A stretch of DNA of 28,490 nt, taken from Chara braunii. Taxonomy: Eukaryota > Streptophyta > Charophyceae > Charales > Characeae. Under the pieces are notes generated by a model. That model was given only the letters and a program-made list of their open reading frames with translations. It made no database searches and had not been told where the DNA came from. Both the position numbers and the translations under genes were made by a program. The stretch spans positions 2,845,755 through 2,874,244 of the forward strand of contig BFEA01000103.1 in the NCBI GenBank assembly GCA_003427395.1, in the 5' to 3' direction. Position 1 is the stretch's first letter; each line of letters opens with the position of its first letter. This document shows positions 8,742-18,629 of the stretch, one piece after another.

Positions 8742-10363
8742 TTCCCCGCAAGGCTGCTGTCTGGATCACCTTCAGCTACAGCAGCATTCACACCACGGCT
8801 TGACCCGACGTTGCGTCCGGATGGTTCCCCCTTCTCAGATGGGGGGTCTGCATGCAGCGAGTCGACATACTCCTGGAGGTTAATTCGGGCAAGTTCCCAG
8901 GCCCCCATTTCTTTATGGAAGTACTGCACTTCCCGCTGCTTGCACATCTCCTGCACTCGAGTGTAGTGGAGAGACGAGTAGAATTCCAACCGCATCTTCA
9001 TATAAGCAGCCAGCCCGCCTTCATCTGATTCCTCATCATCCTCGTCGACCCAGCTATTCTATGACACGTTGCCCTGAACTGCCACATCCACATCCTCACC
9101 TTTCTCCGCATAGTCTACAGCACCTTTCGCCCCTGGTGACTCTCCTGCGGGCCCGACAGGTCGCTTCCCATTTGGGTCTGCTAAACCATCCACCGGCGCG
9201 GCAAGCAGCTTCTTACATCGGCGAGGTCAGAGCTCTCTTCAAGTTTGGCACGCCGGCGGCCCCCGCTGCCTCCTCATCAGAGGAGATTTCGATCCTCTTC
9301 GTTCGGCTCTTCGTTAGACCGCGCGCCCTGGACTTTCCCACGTTCTCCTTAGGCGTCTCGACGGCCGGGGTTCGATCCCCCCCCCTCTTTCTCTTCTCAC
9401 TACTCGATTCCTTCTTCCCTCTGTCGAACAGGGCTTTCTCAGCTCTAGTCTCTCAAGCTCCTCCTTCTCAGAATTAGCCAACGTTGATTTAGAGTCGACT
9501 TGCTCCAACTTCTGTGTGATTTCCTTTAATGAATCGCCGAGAGTTGTCGTGACCTAGGCTTTCATCTCATCGCTCTTGTCGACCGATCTCACCTCTGAGA
9601 TGCAGCTCTCCACAGTGTTCTCAGGGATTCGGATGTTGCCACGTCGACCACTCGCCAGCCTCTTCCTTGCATCTTCAAGCACCTTGTTGGACTTAATGTC
9701 TTCCAATATGTCCATATACTCTTTCGTAAAATAGGCCCTATTCCCAGGGCCAGGGAAAGCATTGGCAGACGGTCCTTTCCCACCAGCATTCGCCGGTCTG
9801 GCGTCATTACTAGGCACTTGCAATTGCGTAGGAAGAGATAGAGGAGGAGGAGGAGGGGGAGGAGGAAGCGGGAGCTGAGCTGGTTGCATATTGGTTTGCA
9901 TGACAACAGGTGGCATGCTAGCGGATGGCATACACGCGGGTGGCATCCCCCACTGTCCCGGCGCATGCCATGGACCTGGCCACATCGGCATACCCCACGG
10001 CGGCGGGTTATATGCCCCAGACATTGCTGGCCCAACGCCGGGCGTCACCATCGCCGGGGCTTGTCCACCGTTCATCGATACATGCGCCACGGCCGGCGCC
10101 TGGTGCTGCTGGGGCAGCCCTGTCTGCTGGGCGGGCATCCCACCGGGGTACTGTCCCCCGCTGCCCAGCTGGTTCGAGTTGCCTGACGGATTCATGTTCG
10201 ACCAATATCGCCCACAATTCGACCACCTCCCGCGTCGGCCACCGCCCTTACGGCCTCGACCGTACATACGATTCAGAATGGTGTACGCTACTAGTACCAA
10301 CCCAATCCCCGGGCAACTGACCAATTGGAGTGCTGCGGCCGCTCGCCAATCTCCCAATTCCAC
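8738..10363 (-). pseudogene. ORF1 of the Penelope-like element, broken by stops and frameshifts
   Basis: The first block (10363-9554, GTG start; first ATG at 10267) encodes a Gly/Arg patch, a long Pro/Gly/Gln/Met-rich low-complexity region with a run of eight Pro, and a conserved-looking helical end (YFTKEYMDILEDIKSNK). It stops at TAG 9556-9554 after MKA, yet the same frame continues as a Lys/Glu-rich coiled-coil-like segment to about 9437. A frameshift near 9440 leads to a Lys/Arg-rich stretch ending in ISSDEE (about 9255), further shifts follow, and the last block (open after TAG 9061-9059 down to TGA 8740-8738) has DEDDEESDEGG and MKMRLEFYSSLHYTRVQEM. The two TAGs are each one transition from TGG or CAG. 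Function unknown; such ORF1 proteins are presumed nucleic-acid binding or multimerising. Confidence 0.6.
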
Positions 10364-10370
10364 AGCTTAA

Positions 10371-11340
10371 CATGCCAGGACATCACACGCTGCACATGCT
10401 TGTGGATACCCGCAATAGCGATCGTACGTCAGCCCGACACGATCACTCCGAATATCCGGACCGCAGCGCTACCGGTACAGGAAGCACACGCGGGAGTGCA
10501 GTCCGTCCGTTAAGGCGCCACAGCATCGCGACACATAGTAGCGGCAGAAATGCCACGTATCCAATCTACGGCATACGAGCACCGAAGCGATGACGCTTAC
10601 GCACCCTACCCCAAAGAGTTGAGCGTGAGAAGTGCCAAACAAAGGCGCGTACTGCGCGAACACGTACCCAAACACAAAATATTGCACACCAATCGTATAT
10701 GAAATTGCGTACGATCACGCAAGAAAAATCTCCATAGAGAGTCACGTAAAGGATCTCACATGGATGAATAAATAATGAACGAAGAAATATATTGATTGAA
10801 AAGATAACGGTAAAAAAATACCAGATAAAAAGATAAAAAGATGAACAAGTGAACAAGTGAGCGCAACGATCTCGAAGAGAACGGCACCTCAGACTCGTTC
10901 CCAAGGCACGGCAAGGTCGAGTCTGAGGCTCTGTACCATCAACACAAAGACTAACACAATGATGGATCATAAAAAGAAGAAGATAACATGAGTATTACAT
11001 GTCATAGCGTTGTCACCTTCCTCCCCACATTCCTTGAACAAACCCTGCGTCGAGGATACTCAATCCTTCACACTCACACGCCACTCAGATTGAGGCCTAT
11101 GATACCGGACAACCGGTCTTATATATTTACGTTCCTGTAAGCGCGGTAGGTAGCACGCTCTCTTACTATAGTCCCCTGGACCAAGGTACTGGCCAGGTAT
11201 ATTTACGATTTTAACAAATCTCCCTAAATCATACTCCACTGAACCTGCGCCCTTATCAGGCCGAGAACACACAGTTTTTCTAAATCTACTATAATAGATC
11301 CGTACATACAAAATTTCTCAATAATACGCAAAAGGACATA
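10371..11340. other. No gene recognised
   Basis: Holds an AT-rich patch (10740-10860) with repeated GATAAAAAG and GAACAAGTGA words. The minus-strand frame 10566-10970 has no recognisable domain. It could be the 5' region of the Penelope-like element, but I cannot show that. Confidence 0.5.
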
Positions 11341-11452
11341 CGAGTACAAGCGCAGCGTGCAGCATGCATGGATACTACCTCAGTGCCGGACCTGGGCCGT
11401 TACAACCAGGTTACGACAGAGGACTTCCCGTGGGACTTGCGGAGCTCCCAGG

Positions 11453-11839
11453 TCACTCGTACCTGGCCTGTATGGCGGGCTTTGATGGTTCAATGTAGGT
11501 AGGCAAGATCAGGCGCCACCGGCTGAGGTCTTTGTGTTTGGGTAGGACATACCCAAACGCAAAGGTACCTTGGCCATCCCAAGTCGTGACCCTAGTCAGA
11601 TGGAGCTGATCATACTCCTTTCCGTTCTTGCAAAGTGGCCTGGGGGAGCCTGCATCTGTGTGCATCTGCCTGCCTGATGATGCCAATCTTGCTTGATTAG
11701 GCAACTTTTTGATGTGCCCAGGTTGTTGTAGAGGCCAGGTTCCAGACACACGGTGGTCGCTGCATGAGCCAGCCATTGGTTGTCCTGACAATTGTTCCAT
11801 TTGTGAGACTGCCTCCCCCAGTGTCCCATTCAGGATCAC
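11453..11839 (-). pseudogene. Possible Penelope-like reverse transcriptase N-terminal fragment
   Basis: The minus-strand frame ends with FAFGYVLPKHKDLSRWRLIL, then PTYIEP. A K-x-K-D-L-x-x-x-R-x-I-x-P-T pattern of this kind is what I expect at the first fingers motif of Penelope-like RTs. The frame stops shortly after (TGA near 11450), and no YxDD catalytic motif is present. A second frame over the same DNA (11596-11829) also looks partly protein-like (WLAHAATTVCLEPGLYNN), suggesting an internal frameshift. It lies upstream of ORF1 in the same orientation and is the segment that should follow the nuclease ORF. Confidence 0.45.
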
Positions 11840-11867
11840 ATTGAAAAAATGAGAAATTCATGGAGAG

Positions 11868-11905
11868 ATCCTTGAGGTGCCGGGGCCATTACCCGGCTTT
11901 TGCTA
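11868..11905 (-). repeat. Partial SINE-like unit (GGTAATGGCCCCGG block)
   Basis: GTGCCGGGGCCATTACCCGG here matches TACCGGGGCTTTTACCCG at 15463-15480 and TACCGGGGCCATTACCCAG at 3493-3511. The GC-rich/poly(A) half of the unit is absent. The next sequence belongs to the large dispersed repeat. Confidence 0.5.
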
Positions 11906-11929
11906 CGAAAGACAACTGTGTAATCTACA

Positions 11930-12405
11930 CAAAAAACACTAAAATTCTCTTCGAAACAAAAAAACATTCTGAAAAAACCACCTGCCTTAGGGCCTTTCAG
12001 CAGCCCAACCCTACCTGCCTCACCCCTATATCCCGATGCCTAATCTCTACCAGGCCTCATGCCCCCAACTGCTAGGTTACAGAGTGGCATGACCCACCGC
12101 AGAAAACTCCCACCTGCTAGACCACAGGGCAAAGCGACCCACCCTGGCTCGGCCAGCATCGACTAGGCACCAGCTCACCGAAAGACACTAGAGTGACTTC
12201 CACCCGTGACCAGATCTCTCTACCAGGTCTCATGCCCTCATTCAGCTCGAGTTACAGGGCAGCGCGGCCAAGCCCCAGCACCGACCAGCATCGTTCTGGA
12301 CCCGTCTTTTCGCAAACCACAGGGACTCAGGACTAAGGCAAATACCAGTCAAGCCACCAATCAGCACCATAGCTATAGGTCCCATCCTTCATCTTCTTCA
12401 TTTTT
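11930..12405. repeat. Large dispersed repeat, copy 1
   Basis: Aligns with 16107-16560 in the same orientation, by eye at roughly four bases in five, from a GAAAAA...ACTAAAA block through CAGCCCAACCCTACCTGCC, CTAGGTTACAGAGTGGC, CAGATCTCTCTACCAGGTCT to CCATAGCTATAG. Inside it a CTACCAGG(C/T)CTCATGCC...GTTACAGGGCAGCG module occurs at least twice (about 12046 and 12220). No coding frame. It could be part of an LTR or other non-coding element end. Confidence 0.7.
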
Positions 12406-12565
12406 TAAGAACAAACCAAACCAAGTACTAATTGAGACAGCCTCGAAGGGGCTAGTGGAAAAAAACCATACATCTATGCAAAACTAGATCAAAGGGTCTA
12501 AATGAGTGAATCCACAAAACATATGAGCAACTCAAGTCACTCAGATGCTACTAAGTATCCCAATC

Positions 12566-12665
12566 CTCAGCCTGCCTGATGTCCAACCTCGTTACCAAGC
12601 CTTAATCAGGCCTCACACCGCCAACTGCCAGGTTATGAGGCAGCGCGCCCCACCTCAGACTGCCT
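12566..12665. repeat. Additional diverged module of the large repeat
   Basis: Contains AGGCCTCACACCGCCAACTG, then CCAGGTTATGAGGCAGCGCG, close to the CTAGGTTACAGAGTGGC and GTTACAGGGCAGCG modules upstream. Confidence 0.5.
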
Positions 12666-13034
12666 CCCAACCCATCCTCTCATCAATTCTCCCAGCGCAC
12701 CCCCTATATTCCTAGTACTATCCTACCGCAGTGTTAATCACCTTGGACTATCACCTCAGTATCTCAGAGCATGACCTCGACCGAATAGCAGTTGCGGGCA
12801 CCAGGGCTACCCAAGTTCGTAACTTTCCAACATTTTCACGACTTCCTACCTGCAGGCTGCAGAGCAACTTCGACCAACAGTGCCCCTCCGGAAGGCCGAG
12901 GCCGCTTTGCAGCACCCCTCAAGACACGGTCAGCATACAACAGAAACTTATCCACTCAGTTGATCCCCGGGGCTTCCTGGGCAAACATTGCTGGCGGAGT
13001 CTGGATGTTTTTTTCCTTTCCTTTTCTTTTCTTT
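12666..13034. other. No gene recognised
   Basis: The frames 12731-13099 and 12792-13037 (+) overlap and show no domain. A T/C-rich run ends the interval at about 13008-13036. Confidence 0.5.
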
Positions 13035-13085
13035 TAATCCCAGGGTGTTGTAGAGGCCAAGGACCAGACCCGCGGTGGTGGAGTC
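13035..13085 (-). repeat. Short second copy of part of the putative RT-fragment region
   Basis: CCAGGGTGTTGTAGAGGCC at about 13041 followed by a CAGACCCGCGGTGGT block matches CCAGGTTGTTGTAGAGGCC and CAGACACACGGTGGT at 11718-11757, about 34 of 40 bases by eye. Confidence 0.5.
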
Positions 13086-13174
13086 TGGATCTTGTCTGAA
13101 TTTATTATCTGGATAAGGGCCGTTGGACCCGTTTTCCAGCAGGTGCAGCTCCCCACCAATAGATGGAGCGGCCA

Positions 13175-13250
13175 GGGGCTGCTCATGTACTAGGAGGGGC
13201 TGCTCATATACTAGGAGGGGCTGCTCATATACTAGGAGGGGCTGCTCATA
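13175..13250. repeat. 21 bp minisatellite, ~3.5 copies
   Basis: GGGGCTGCTCATATACTAGGA repeats with GGGG at 13175, 13196, 13217 and 13238. The period is a multiple of three, so an Ala-Ala-His-Ile-Leu-Gly-Gly repeat appears in one frame, but there is no supporting gene. Confidence 0.85.
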
Positions 13251-13423
13251 CCAACCCCCCTAGTAGGGACCGCAGGCCCCCTACCTTGTACACTGGGTCC
13301 CTAAGCCATACAAATAGCCTATTCCGAAAAAGTTGCGGGCTCGGGGCAGGGTTGGAGGCCAAAAACTAGGAAAATGAAAAAAAGAACGAAAACGAAGGAA
13401 AGAAACTAGAGAACTTCGAATCC

Positions 13424-14062
13424 CGCGACGTTGGTAGGTAGGTAGTCTGAGGTGAAATTGAGAGAAGAATATAGCTTTTTTTTTTTTTTATAAAGAAAGG
13501 CCCTCACAGAGGTGGAAGTCACACCAGTGCTTTGAGGAATGAATCTGGCCATTATGTGTGGAATGGGATTGCTGTAGTTTTTGTTTTCTTTTTCTCTTCT
13601 TTGCATGTCTTTCTGGTGCCCTGCCAGCGGGTATTCCACGCAGGGCATCTAAGGGCCTCGTTCGACACCACTTGAACTCAAGGGTTGAAGGAAAATTCTT
13701 CTTTCGACCCCACCCTAACCTGGGCGCGGAGTTGTTTCTACTTTCCGGCTCTCTAGTGCTAGCCCTCTAAACTCAAGTGCCGCCGGGGCAAACTCGCACT
13801 TGAGCTCAAGGTACCTCTCCCGGGAGCCTGGAGCCTTGAGTTCAAGTGCCAGTGGATACCGCCAGCACTCCAAGTGGGGCTTTTTTGTTTTTCTTCTTTT
13901 CCAAAAGGCAATCCTGGTCCAGGATTGGTCAAGCCATGGAGTTCGGTTTCAAGTGCGGCCGTTTCAAGTTTTTTTTTTTTTTTTTTTTTTTTTTTCAACT
14001 ACACTATGTTCTTCTCTCAAATTCTTTTTTGCCTTTCACTACCTTCCTACCACTACTCCTAA
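13424..14062. repeat. Pair of inverted ~55-70 nt repeats about 510 bp apart
   Basis: GTAGGTAGGTAGTCTGAGG followed by AAATTGAGAGAAGAATATAG at 13431-13470 matches the reverse complement of about 13995-14052 (GTAGGAAGGTAGTGAAAGG, then AATTTGAGAGAAGAACATAG). A T-run adjoins the inner end of each arm. A third copy of the arm lies at 3783-3815. The interval may be one foldback element or two independent insertions. Confidence 0.5.
13772..13927. repeat. Cluster of perfect short palindromes
   Basis: CTCAAGTGC (13772-13780) pairs with GCACTTGAG (13796-13804). CTTGAGCTCAAG (13799-13810) is a perfect palindrome. CAATCCTGG (13909-13917) pairs with CCAGGATTG (13919-13927) across a single base. Confidence 0.7.
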
Positions 14063-14510
14063 GACTATATAGAGGGGACCCCTGCAAGCATAGGGCCTCA
14101 CAAACGAGGTAATTCATGTTGCCCCCAACCCCAACAGCGGTAGTCAGAGATGGGGTGGGGGTCCGGCTAACACAAAGACCGAGCATTTTGCCAGTAGCTG
14201 CGCCTCCCTTTCTCATCATCCCCCACCCCTCATCGAGTAGCAGCAGAGGCTATGGCCAACACTCTCCCATACACCACACACAACCCACTCGCGGGGTCTA
14301 TGACCAACACGGGTGTGAGTGTTTCAAGTATTTTGTGAAGTGCACATGGAACGAAGATTGCAGTAAGTATTTTTTAATCACTATTTTCGGGTGAGGGCGC
14401 ACTTGAGACTCTAGGGTTCTCTAGTGGTGTCGAAAGAGGCCCTAACTGCCTCACACTAGTACACCGCAATCACAGCATAAGGGATGCTTTTTTTTTTCTT
14501 CTCTTCTTTG
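14063..14510. other. No gene recognised
   Basis: Ordinary sequence; frames at 14116-14394 (+) and 14004-14219 (-) overlap and have no domain. Confidence 0.5.
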
Positions 14511-14514
14511 TACG

Positions 14515-14850
14515 CTGTTCAGCGAACAGGCTGCTCGTATCACCCCCCCTAGTAGGTCTGCTCTGTGTGGCATACTGTGCACCACACGGGCCTGCAAGGC
14601 CCGACCAGGCGGAACAAGGGATAAGGGCCCTCCAGGCCCTGTGTCGTTTCAGCTTTAAAAGGAGGGCCAATATTAGGCCCTATTAAAGTCGACCTTTCCT
14701 GAAACTTAGGCACCACACCGGGGAAAAGCGCAGGCCATTTTAGGCCTGTTTCAAGACAACCGTTTTTTGAACTTGGGCGCCAGGGTCTGGCACGATTTGG
14801 CATTGGCAAGAGCAGCCTCCCAGCTGGACCAGCACTATATAGTACTGGTC
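14515..14850. repeat. Chain of consecutive short hairpins
   Basis: Perfect stems follow one another: CTGTTC/GAACAG (14515-14529), CGGGCCT/AGGCCCG (14587-14603), AGGGCC/GGCCCT (14624-14640), AGGGCC/GGCCCT around AATATTA (14663-14681), CAGGCC/GGCCTG (14731-14748), and GACCAGCACTATATAGTACTGGTC (14827-14850), a 24 bp palindrome with one mismatched pair. Several share the GGGCC/GGCCC core with different loops. A similar chain follows the hammerhead at 24634-25175. Confidence 0.65.
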
Positions 14851-15190
14851 CGCCCAGGAGGGCACAGGCAGTTCAGGAGGCAGTCTTCGGGCACTCGGCA
14901 GCAGCACTCGGCGGAGCGCTGCAGTAGAAGGACATAGGAGTAGTCTTCAGCGCTGGGCGCTCAGTGTTGCGTTAAAGAGAGAGGACAGAGGCGGAGGCCA
15001 GGGAGACTTACCTGTGACGCCATCGCTCCAGCTTCGTCTTCGAGGTACCTGCAGCAAGGCGCCAGCTTCACAGGTTAGTACCGGGCACCAAGAGAAAGAT
15101 AGAGAGAGAGGGAGAGAGTTCTTCTTCTTCTTCTTCCTATTCCTCCAGTCCACCATCTCTTCCAGCTACCTGACTTCTCAGTATCGGCAG
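14851..15190. other. No gene recognised
   Basis: G/A-rich sequence with repeated GGCAG/CTCGGC words. A perfect donor-like CAGGTAAGTC occurs on the minus strand near 15005-15015, but no exon can be attached to it. Confidence 0.45.
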
Positions 15191-15192
15191 AC

Positions 15193-15195
<3 letters not shown>

Positions 15196-15271
<76 letters not shown>
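15196..15271. repeat. (GA)38 microsatellite
   Basis: Uninterrupted GA dinucleotides. Confidence 0.95.
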
Positions 15272-15278
<7 letters not shown>

Positions 15279-15312
15279 CTTCGGGATCATGACGACATTT
15301 GGATACAGACTC

Positions 15313-15480
15313 CTTTTTTTTTTCTTTTTTCTTTCTTTTTTTTTTTGGGGGGGGACAATACTCCAATCTATTCGTGGGGAGCCGCACGTGCTGGGAACCG
15401 GGCCCAGCATCCCATTTGAAACATGAAACGTATTTGAGAACATATACAGGAAAACTTTGAGATACCGGGGCTTTTACCCG
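15313..15480 (-). mobile_element. SINE-like poly(A) retroposon unit, copy 2
   Basis: Same order as the unit at 3395-3511: on the minus strand CGGGTAAAAGCCCCGGTA, a ~50 nt AT-rich spacer, GCTGGGCCCGGTTCCCAGC, GCACGTGC, GCTCCCCACGAATAG, then a long A-rich tail (T's at 15313-15346). The GC-rich block is almost identical between the copies while the spacer differs in sequence and length. Confidence 0.5.
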
Positions 15481-15513
15481 ACTTTGTCTGAGAATAGGAT
15501 CATGAGCAATTAC

Positions 15514-15550
15514 TAGCCTATTCGATGAAGAACCCCACGAAATAGGCTAA
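15514..15550. repeat. Perfect 9 bp hairpin
   Basis: TAGCCTATT (15514-15522) pairs with AATAGGCTA (15542-15550) over a 19 nt loop. Role unknown. Confidence 0.6.
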
Positions 15551-16106
15551 AATTCAGAAAAAGTTTGAAAAAGTCTGAAAAACTATGAGAAGTCTTTCTA
15601 AGCTACACAAAGGGTTTATTTTTGAAAAGGTCTGAAGAAGGTTGGAAAAATATGAGAGCAGAGGGTCAAAAATGACCCCACCTACTATCCAAAAATCCCC
15701 CCCTCAACAGACGGAACGTCAATCCAGGCTTTCAGTCCTCGTACCAGAACTCACTTGATCTCATACCCCCTTCTGCTACGGTAACAGGGCACCACAACTT
15801 TCCCCAGTACTGACCAACCTAGTTCTGACGGACAGGAAGTGCCTTCCTCCCTCGACATTTCCCTTAGTGGCAAGCCCCCGACACCAGGTTACAGGGTTAA
15901 TACCCCGGCGTCGGCTACGTCGGACGGTCTGGTTATGCCTTCCACCCTCGACATAACTCCACAGGCCTCAAGCTCCCCCTGGGTCGCAGAGCAAAAACTC
16001 CAGCACTGGCCTGTGTCGTCCCAGCATCATCCTTCTAACCTACTTACCTTAACAAACAACCCTTCCCCTGTTGAGAGCCTAGGCTAAGTATGACCACTGT
16101 GCCCTC
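15551..16106. repeat. Region with diverged modules of the large repeat; no gene
   Basis: Contains weak versions of the repeat module (GGTAACAGGGCACC near 15780, CCAGGTTACAGGGTTAATAC near 15886) and A-rich sequence with repeated GTCTGAAAAA words (15555-15650). The frame 15839-16087 has no recognisable domain. Confidence 0.45.
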
Positions 16107-16560
16107 TACTCCAGAAAAACTAAAAATTTTATATCCCAAACTCAAATCAAAAGTCCTGGAACATTCAGACCGAAGAAACCTTTGCCTTGGAGTCTTTCAG
16201 CGGCCCAACCCTACCTGCCTCACCCCTATACCCTAATGCCCAATCTCTACCAGGCCGCACGGCCCCAACTGCTAGGTTACAAAGTGGCGCGACCCACCCC
16301 TAATGCCCTCCGGCCAACATTGACTAGGCATCGCTCAAGACACTGGAGCGCCTTCCACCCTCCACACCCCCAGATCTCTCTACCAGGTCTCAAGCCCTCG
16401 TACCGCTCGAGTTACAGGGCAGCGCAACCAAGCCCCAACACCGACCAGCGTCGTTCTGACCTTGTCTATTCGCAAACTATCGGCATTCAAGACTAAGACA
16501 AATAACAGTCAAACCGCCAATCAACGCCATAGCTATAGTCCGATCACCCTTCTCCTTCAA
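16107..16560. repeat. Large dispersed repeat, copy 2
   Basis: Same-orientation copy of 11930-12405: shares CGGCCCAACCCTACCTGCC, GCTAGGTTACAAAGTGGC, CAGATCTCTCTACCAGGTCT, GAGTTACAGGGCAGCGC and CCATAGCTATAG. Copy 1 is preceded by a SINE-like partial unit about 60 bp away, copy 2 by a full unit about 630 bp away. Confidence 0.7.
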
Positions 16561-18600
16561 CCGCTTCAGCCGCTGGTTGTTGCTATCCCACAAAAACCTT
16601 CTCAGCCCTACTCCGGCGAGTCTTACCACAATAGTGCCACCATCTCCACCGCTGCTGTACCTTATTACAACTCTAGTACAAGCTAGCCCCTTCGCCGCAG
16701 AGCGCTTCGTCTCCCACCATCCCACCCCCACAACCCCTAGCAACCAGCATCAAACCTTTGAGAATTTCCAATTAGGGAATCAATTTGAAAGTTCAGAAAA
16801 CCCATTAAACAATTCAATGCACAGTGTTCCCACAGGAAGAGAGACAAAGAGGGAAGGGCTACTCTCTCTCTCCCCACAAAAACTCAAGCGCCCAATGAAG
16901 TCTCAGTTGCATATAAAGGAATCACAAGGACCAAAGGGATACCTCCCCTCCTAAAAAAACAAACCTCTGTCTATTTTACTGCCTCCACGGGAAGGTGCCC
17001 CCTCACCTCCCCGCCCCAGTTCAAAACAGCCCCCAACACCACTTTTGCTCCCTCAGACGCATACAGTACCCCCTAAAGTAGGCCCCCGCAGAGCCGAAGA
17101 TCCCCCTTATCTCCTGCCCCACCCCCTCCCAGCAGGACAGCCCTCTCGGGACTCTCACCTTGCAACCCCCTTGTCCTCTCTCCCCAACCGCCATGCTGAT
17201 TCGACCCAAAAATCAGCATAGCCCAGGAAAGAACAAACCCTCAATACCACCGCTACTCACTCAAAGGTCACACCACCCACCTTGTGTAACCCTCGCAGAG
17301 AGGGGCGCCAACCCTAAATGAGGTATTCCATCCGACACTTATAACCCCGAACACTCTCTACAATCACAAACTGAGGCTCAAACTTCGATTTGACATCAAA
17401 ATAAAAGCTAGAATTGATAGCAACAACCAACAATAAGTTTTTACTTAACCTATGTAAAAACATATTACAAATTCAATTCATGACTTACTAAGTAAGAATC
17501 AATTTACTCAACTTGTTACTCACATTAATCAACTTGCACACAACCAAAATAGAAACTACCTCTTGAATTTCGGCCTCGAATCAAAATTCAGAAGATAATC
17601 GACTCTTTCAAAATTAGAAGAATCACTGACGAAACTAGATTTTTTTGACGTATGATTGAGCAAAAAATCACGAGTCAGGACTAAATATCCGAAAAGGATT
17701 TTTGGAATAGCTTCCAAACCTCAGTTTAGGAAGCGTTCAGCAAAGACAATTAAAATGTATTTGAAAAAAAATTGAGCAAAAATTCCAAGAATCGCTGAAT
17801 CACCAGAAATGTTAGGCAAAAGACTAATTCGACAATCCATTGTGTGTGGGAGAACCATAAGAAAATCAAACTCAGAGTCAATTATACTAACTAATTAGGA
17901 AATCATCACACCAATAGAGATTTAGTTACGAATTAAGGATGGCACCAGGTTGGATCACATCCCTCCATGACCCTTCACCCATTCTCTCTTGTTTCACCCA
18001 TCTCCGATCATTACCGTTTTCCTTTCGATTCCCTCCATGAACCTAAACCCGGCACGCCTTCATATAAGGAGAGATCTTACTTCATCCCCCCCAAGGGCAG
18101 AAGACAATCGATCCGAGTTCCAACTACCCGACCTTGCAGGGCTCATTGTGACACGATATCGTCGAACCTGCCAGCGATCTGTGACAAGGGATCCAATTTG
18201 AAGAAAACAAAAGGCACATCCAACTACCATAACCAAAACAACGAAGAAAAAGAGGAAGAAGACAACCCAGAAGGAGAAGATGAAGAAAGAGACAGTAAGG
18301 AGAAGAAACTAACGACTAACCTCTTCCTCCTTCCTTCTTTTTGTGCTTTATCATTCTATAAGTCTTTTAACTAGCACCCTCCCCCTTTCTTCATCCACTC
18401 AAGACGTCAGCCAACTAACTCTGGTGCTGATTACTAAGACACCCTCCATCTCTGTGCCCCCTCTTGCTATCTTATCCTTCTCCACCTAGCAAAAAAAACA
18501 CTTAAACTACGGTCAACGCTTACCACCAACCCTTCGTCATACCACCACGTCCAACCCCACCTATGCACACCTCCCACGCCCCATCCCTTGAGAGAAGGTT
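16561..18600. other. No convincing gene
   Basis: The first part is C-rich, 17340-17940 is AT-rich. ATGCTGATT (17193-17201) pairs perfectly with AATCAGCAT (17211-17219). A frame at 17967-18374 (+, 135 codons from ATG) has an acidic Glu/Asp/Lys-rich stretch (about residues 90-113) but no recognisable domain; it could be a leader or gag remnant. I call nothing here as a gene. Confidence 0.5.
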
Positions 18601-18629
18601 AACAACGGTCGTATTTTTCATCACCACTT

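Larger units (their letters stand above)
7046..10370 (-). mobile_element. Decayed Penelope-like retroelement with N-terminal GIY-YIG nuclease
   Basis: Reading on the minus strand: a Pro/Gly/Met-rich ORF1 (10363-8738, broken), then a GIY-YIG ORF (8741-7143) that ends at the linker before the reverse transcriptase. Penelope-like elements with the nuclease upstream of the RT (the Chlamys/Naiad type) are known from green algae and protists; most other Penelope-like elements have it at the C-terminus. Sense continues past the last stop for about 25 codons, then dissolves into the A/G tract at 6955-7045. No RT follows. I did not find terminal repeats or a target-site duplication. Confidence 0.7.

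Noticed and set aside
9061-9477. Plus-strand 138-codon frame opposite ORF1
   Set aside because: Shadow of the Lys/Glu-rich ORF1 on the minus strand; no domain on the plus strand.
11676-11715. CTGATGA with TGCC...GGCA as a hammerhead
   Set aside because: The GAAA core is missing (ACTTTT follows), and stems I and III cannot be formed.
17967-18374. 135-codon frame with a Glu/Asp/Lys-rich stretch
   Set aside because: The acidic run is low complexity, and the rest lacks any domain or supporting context.
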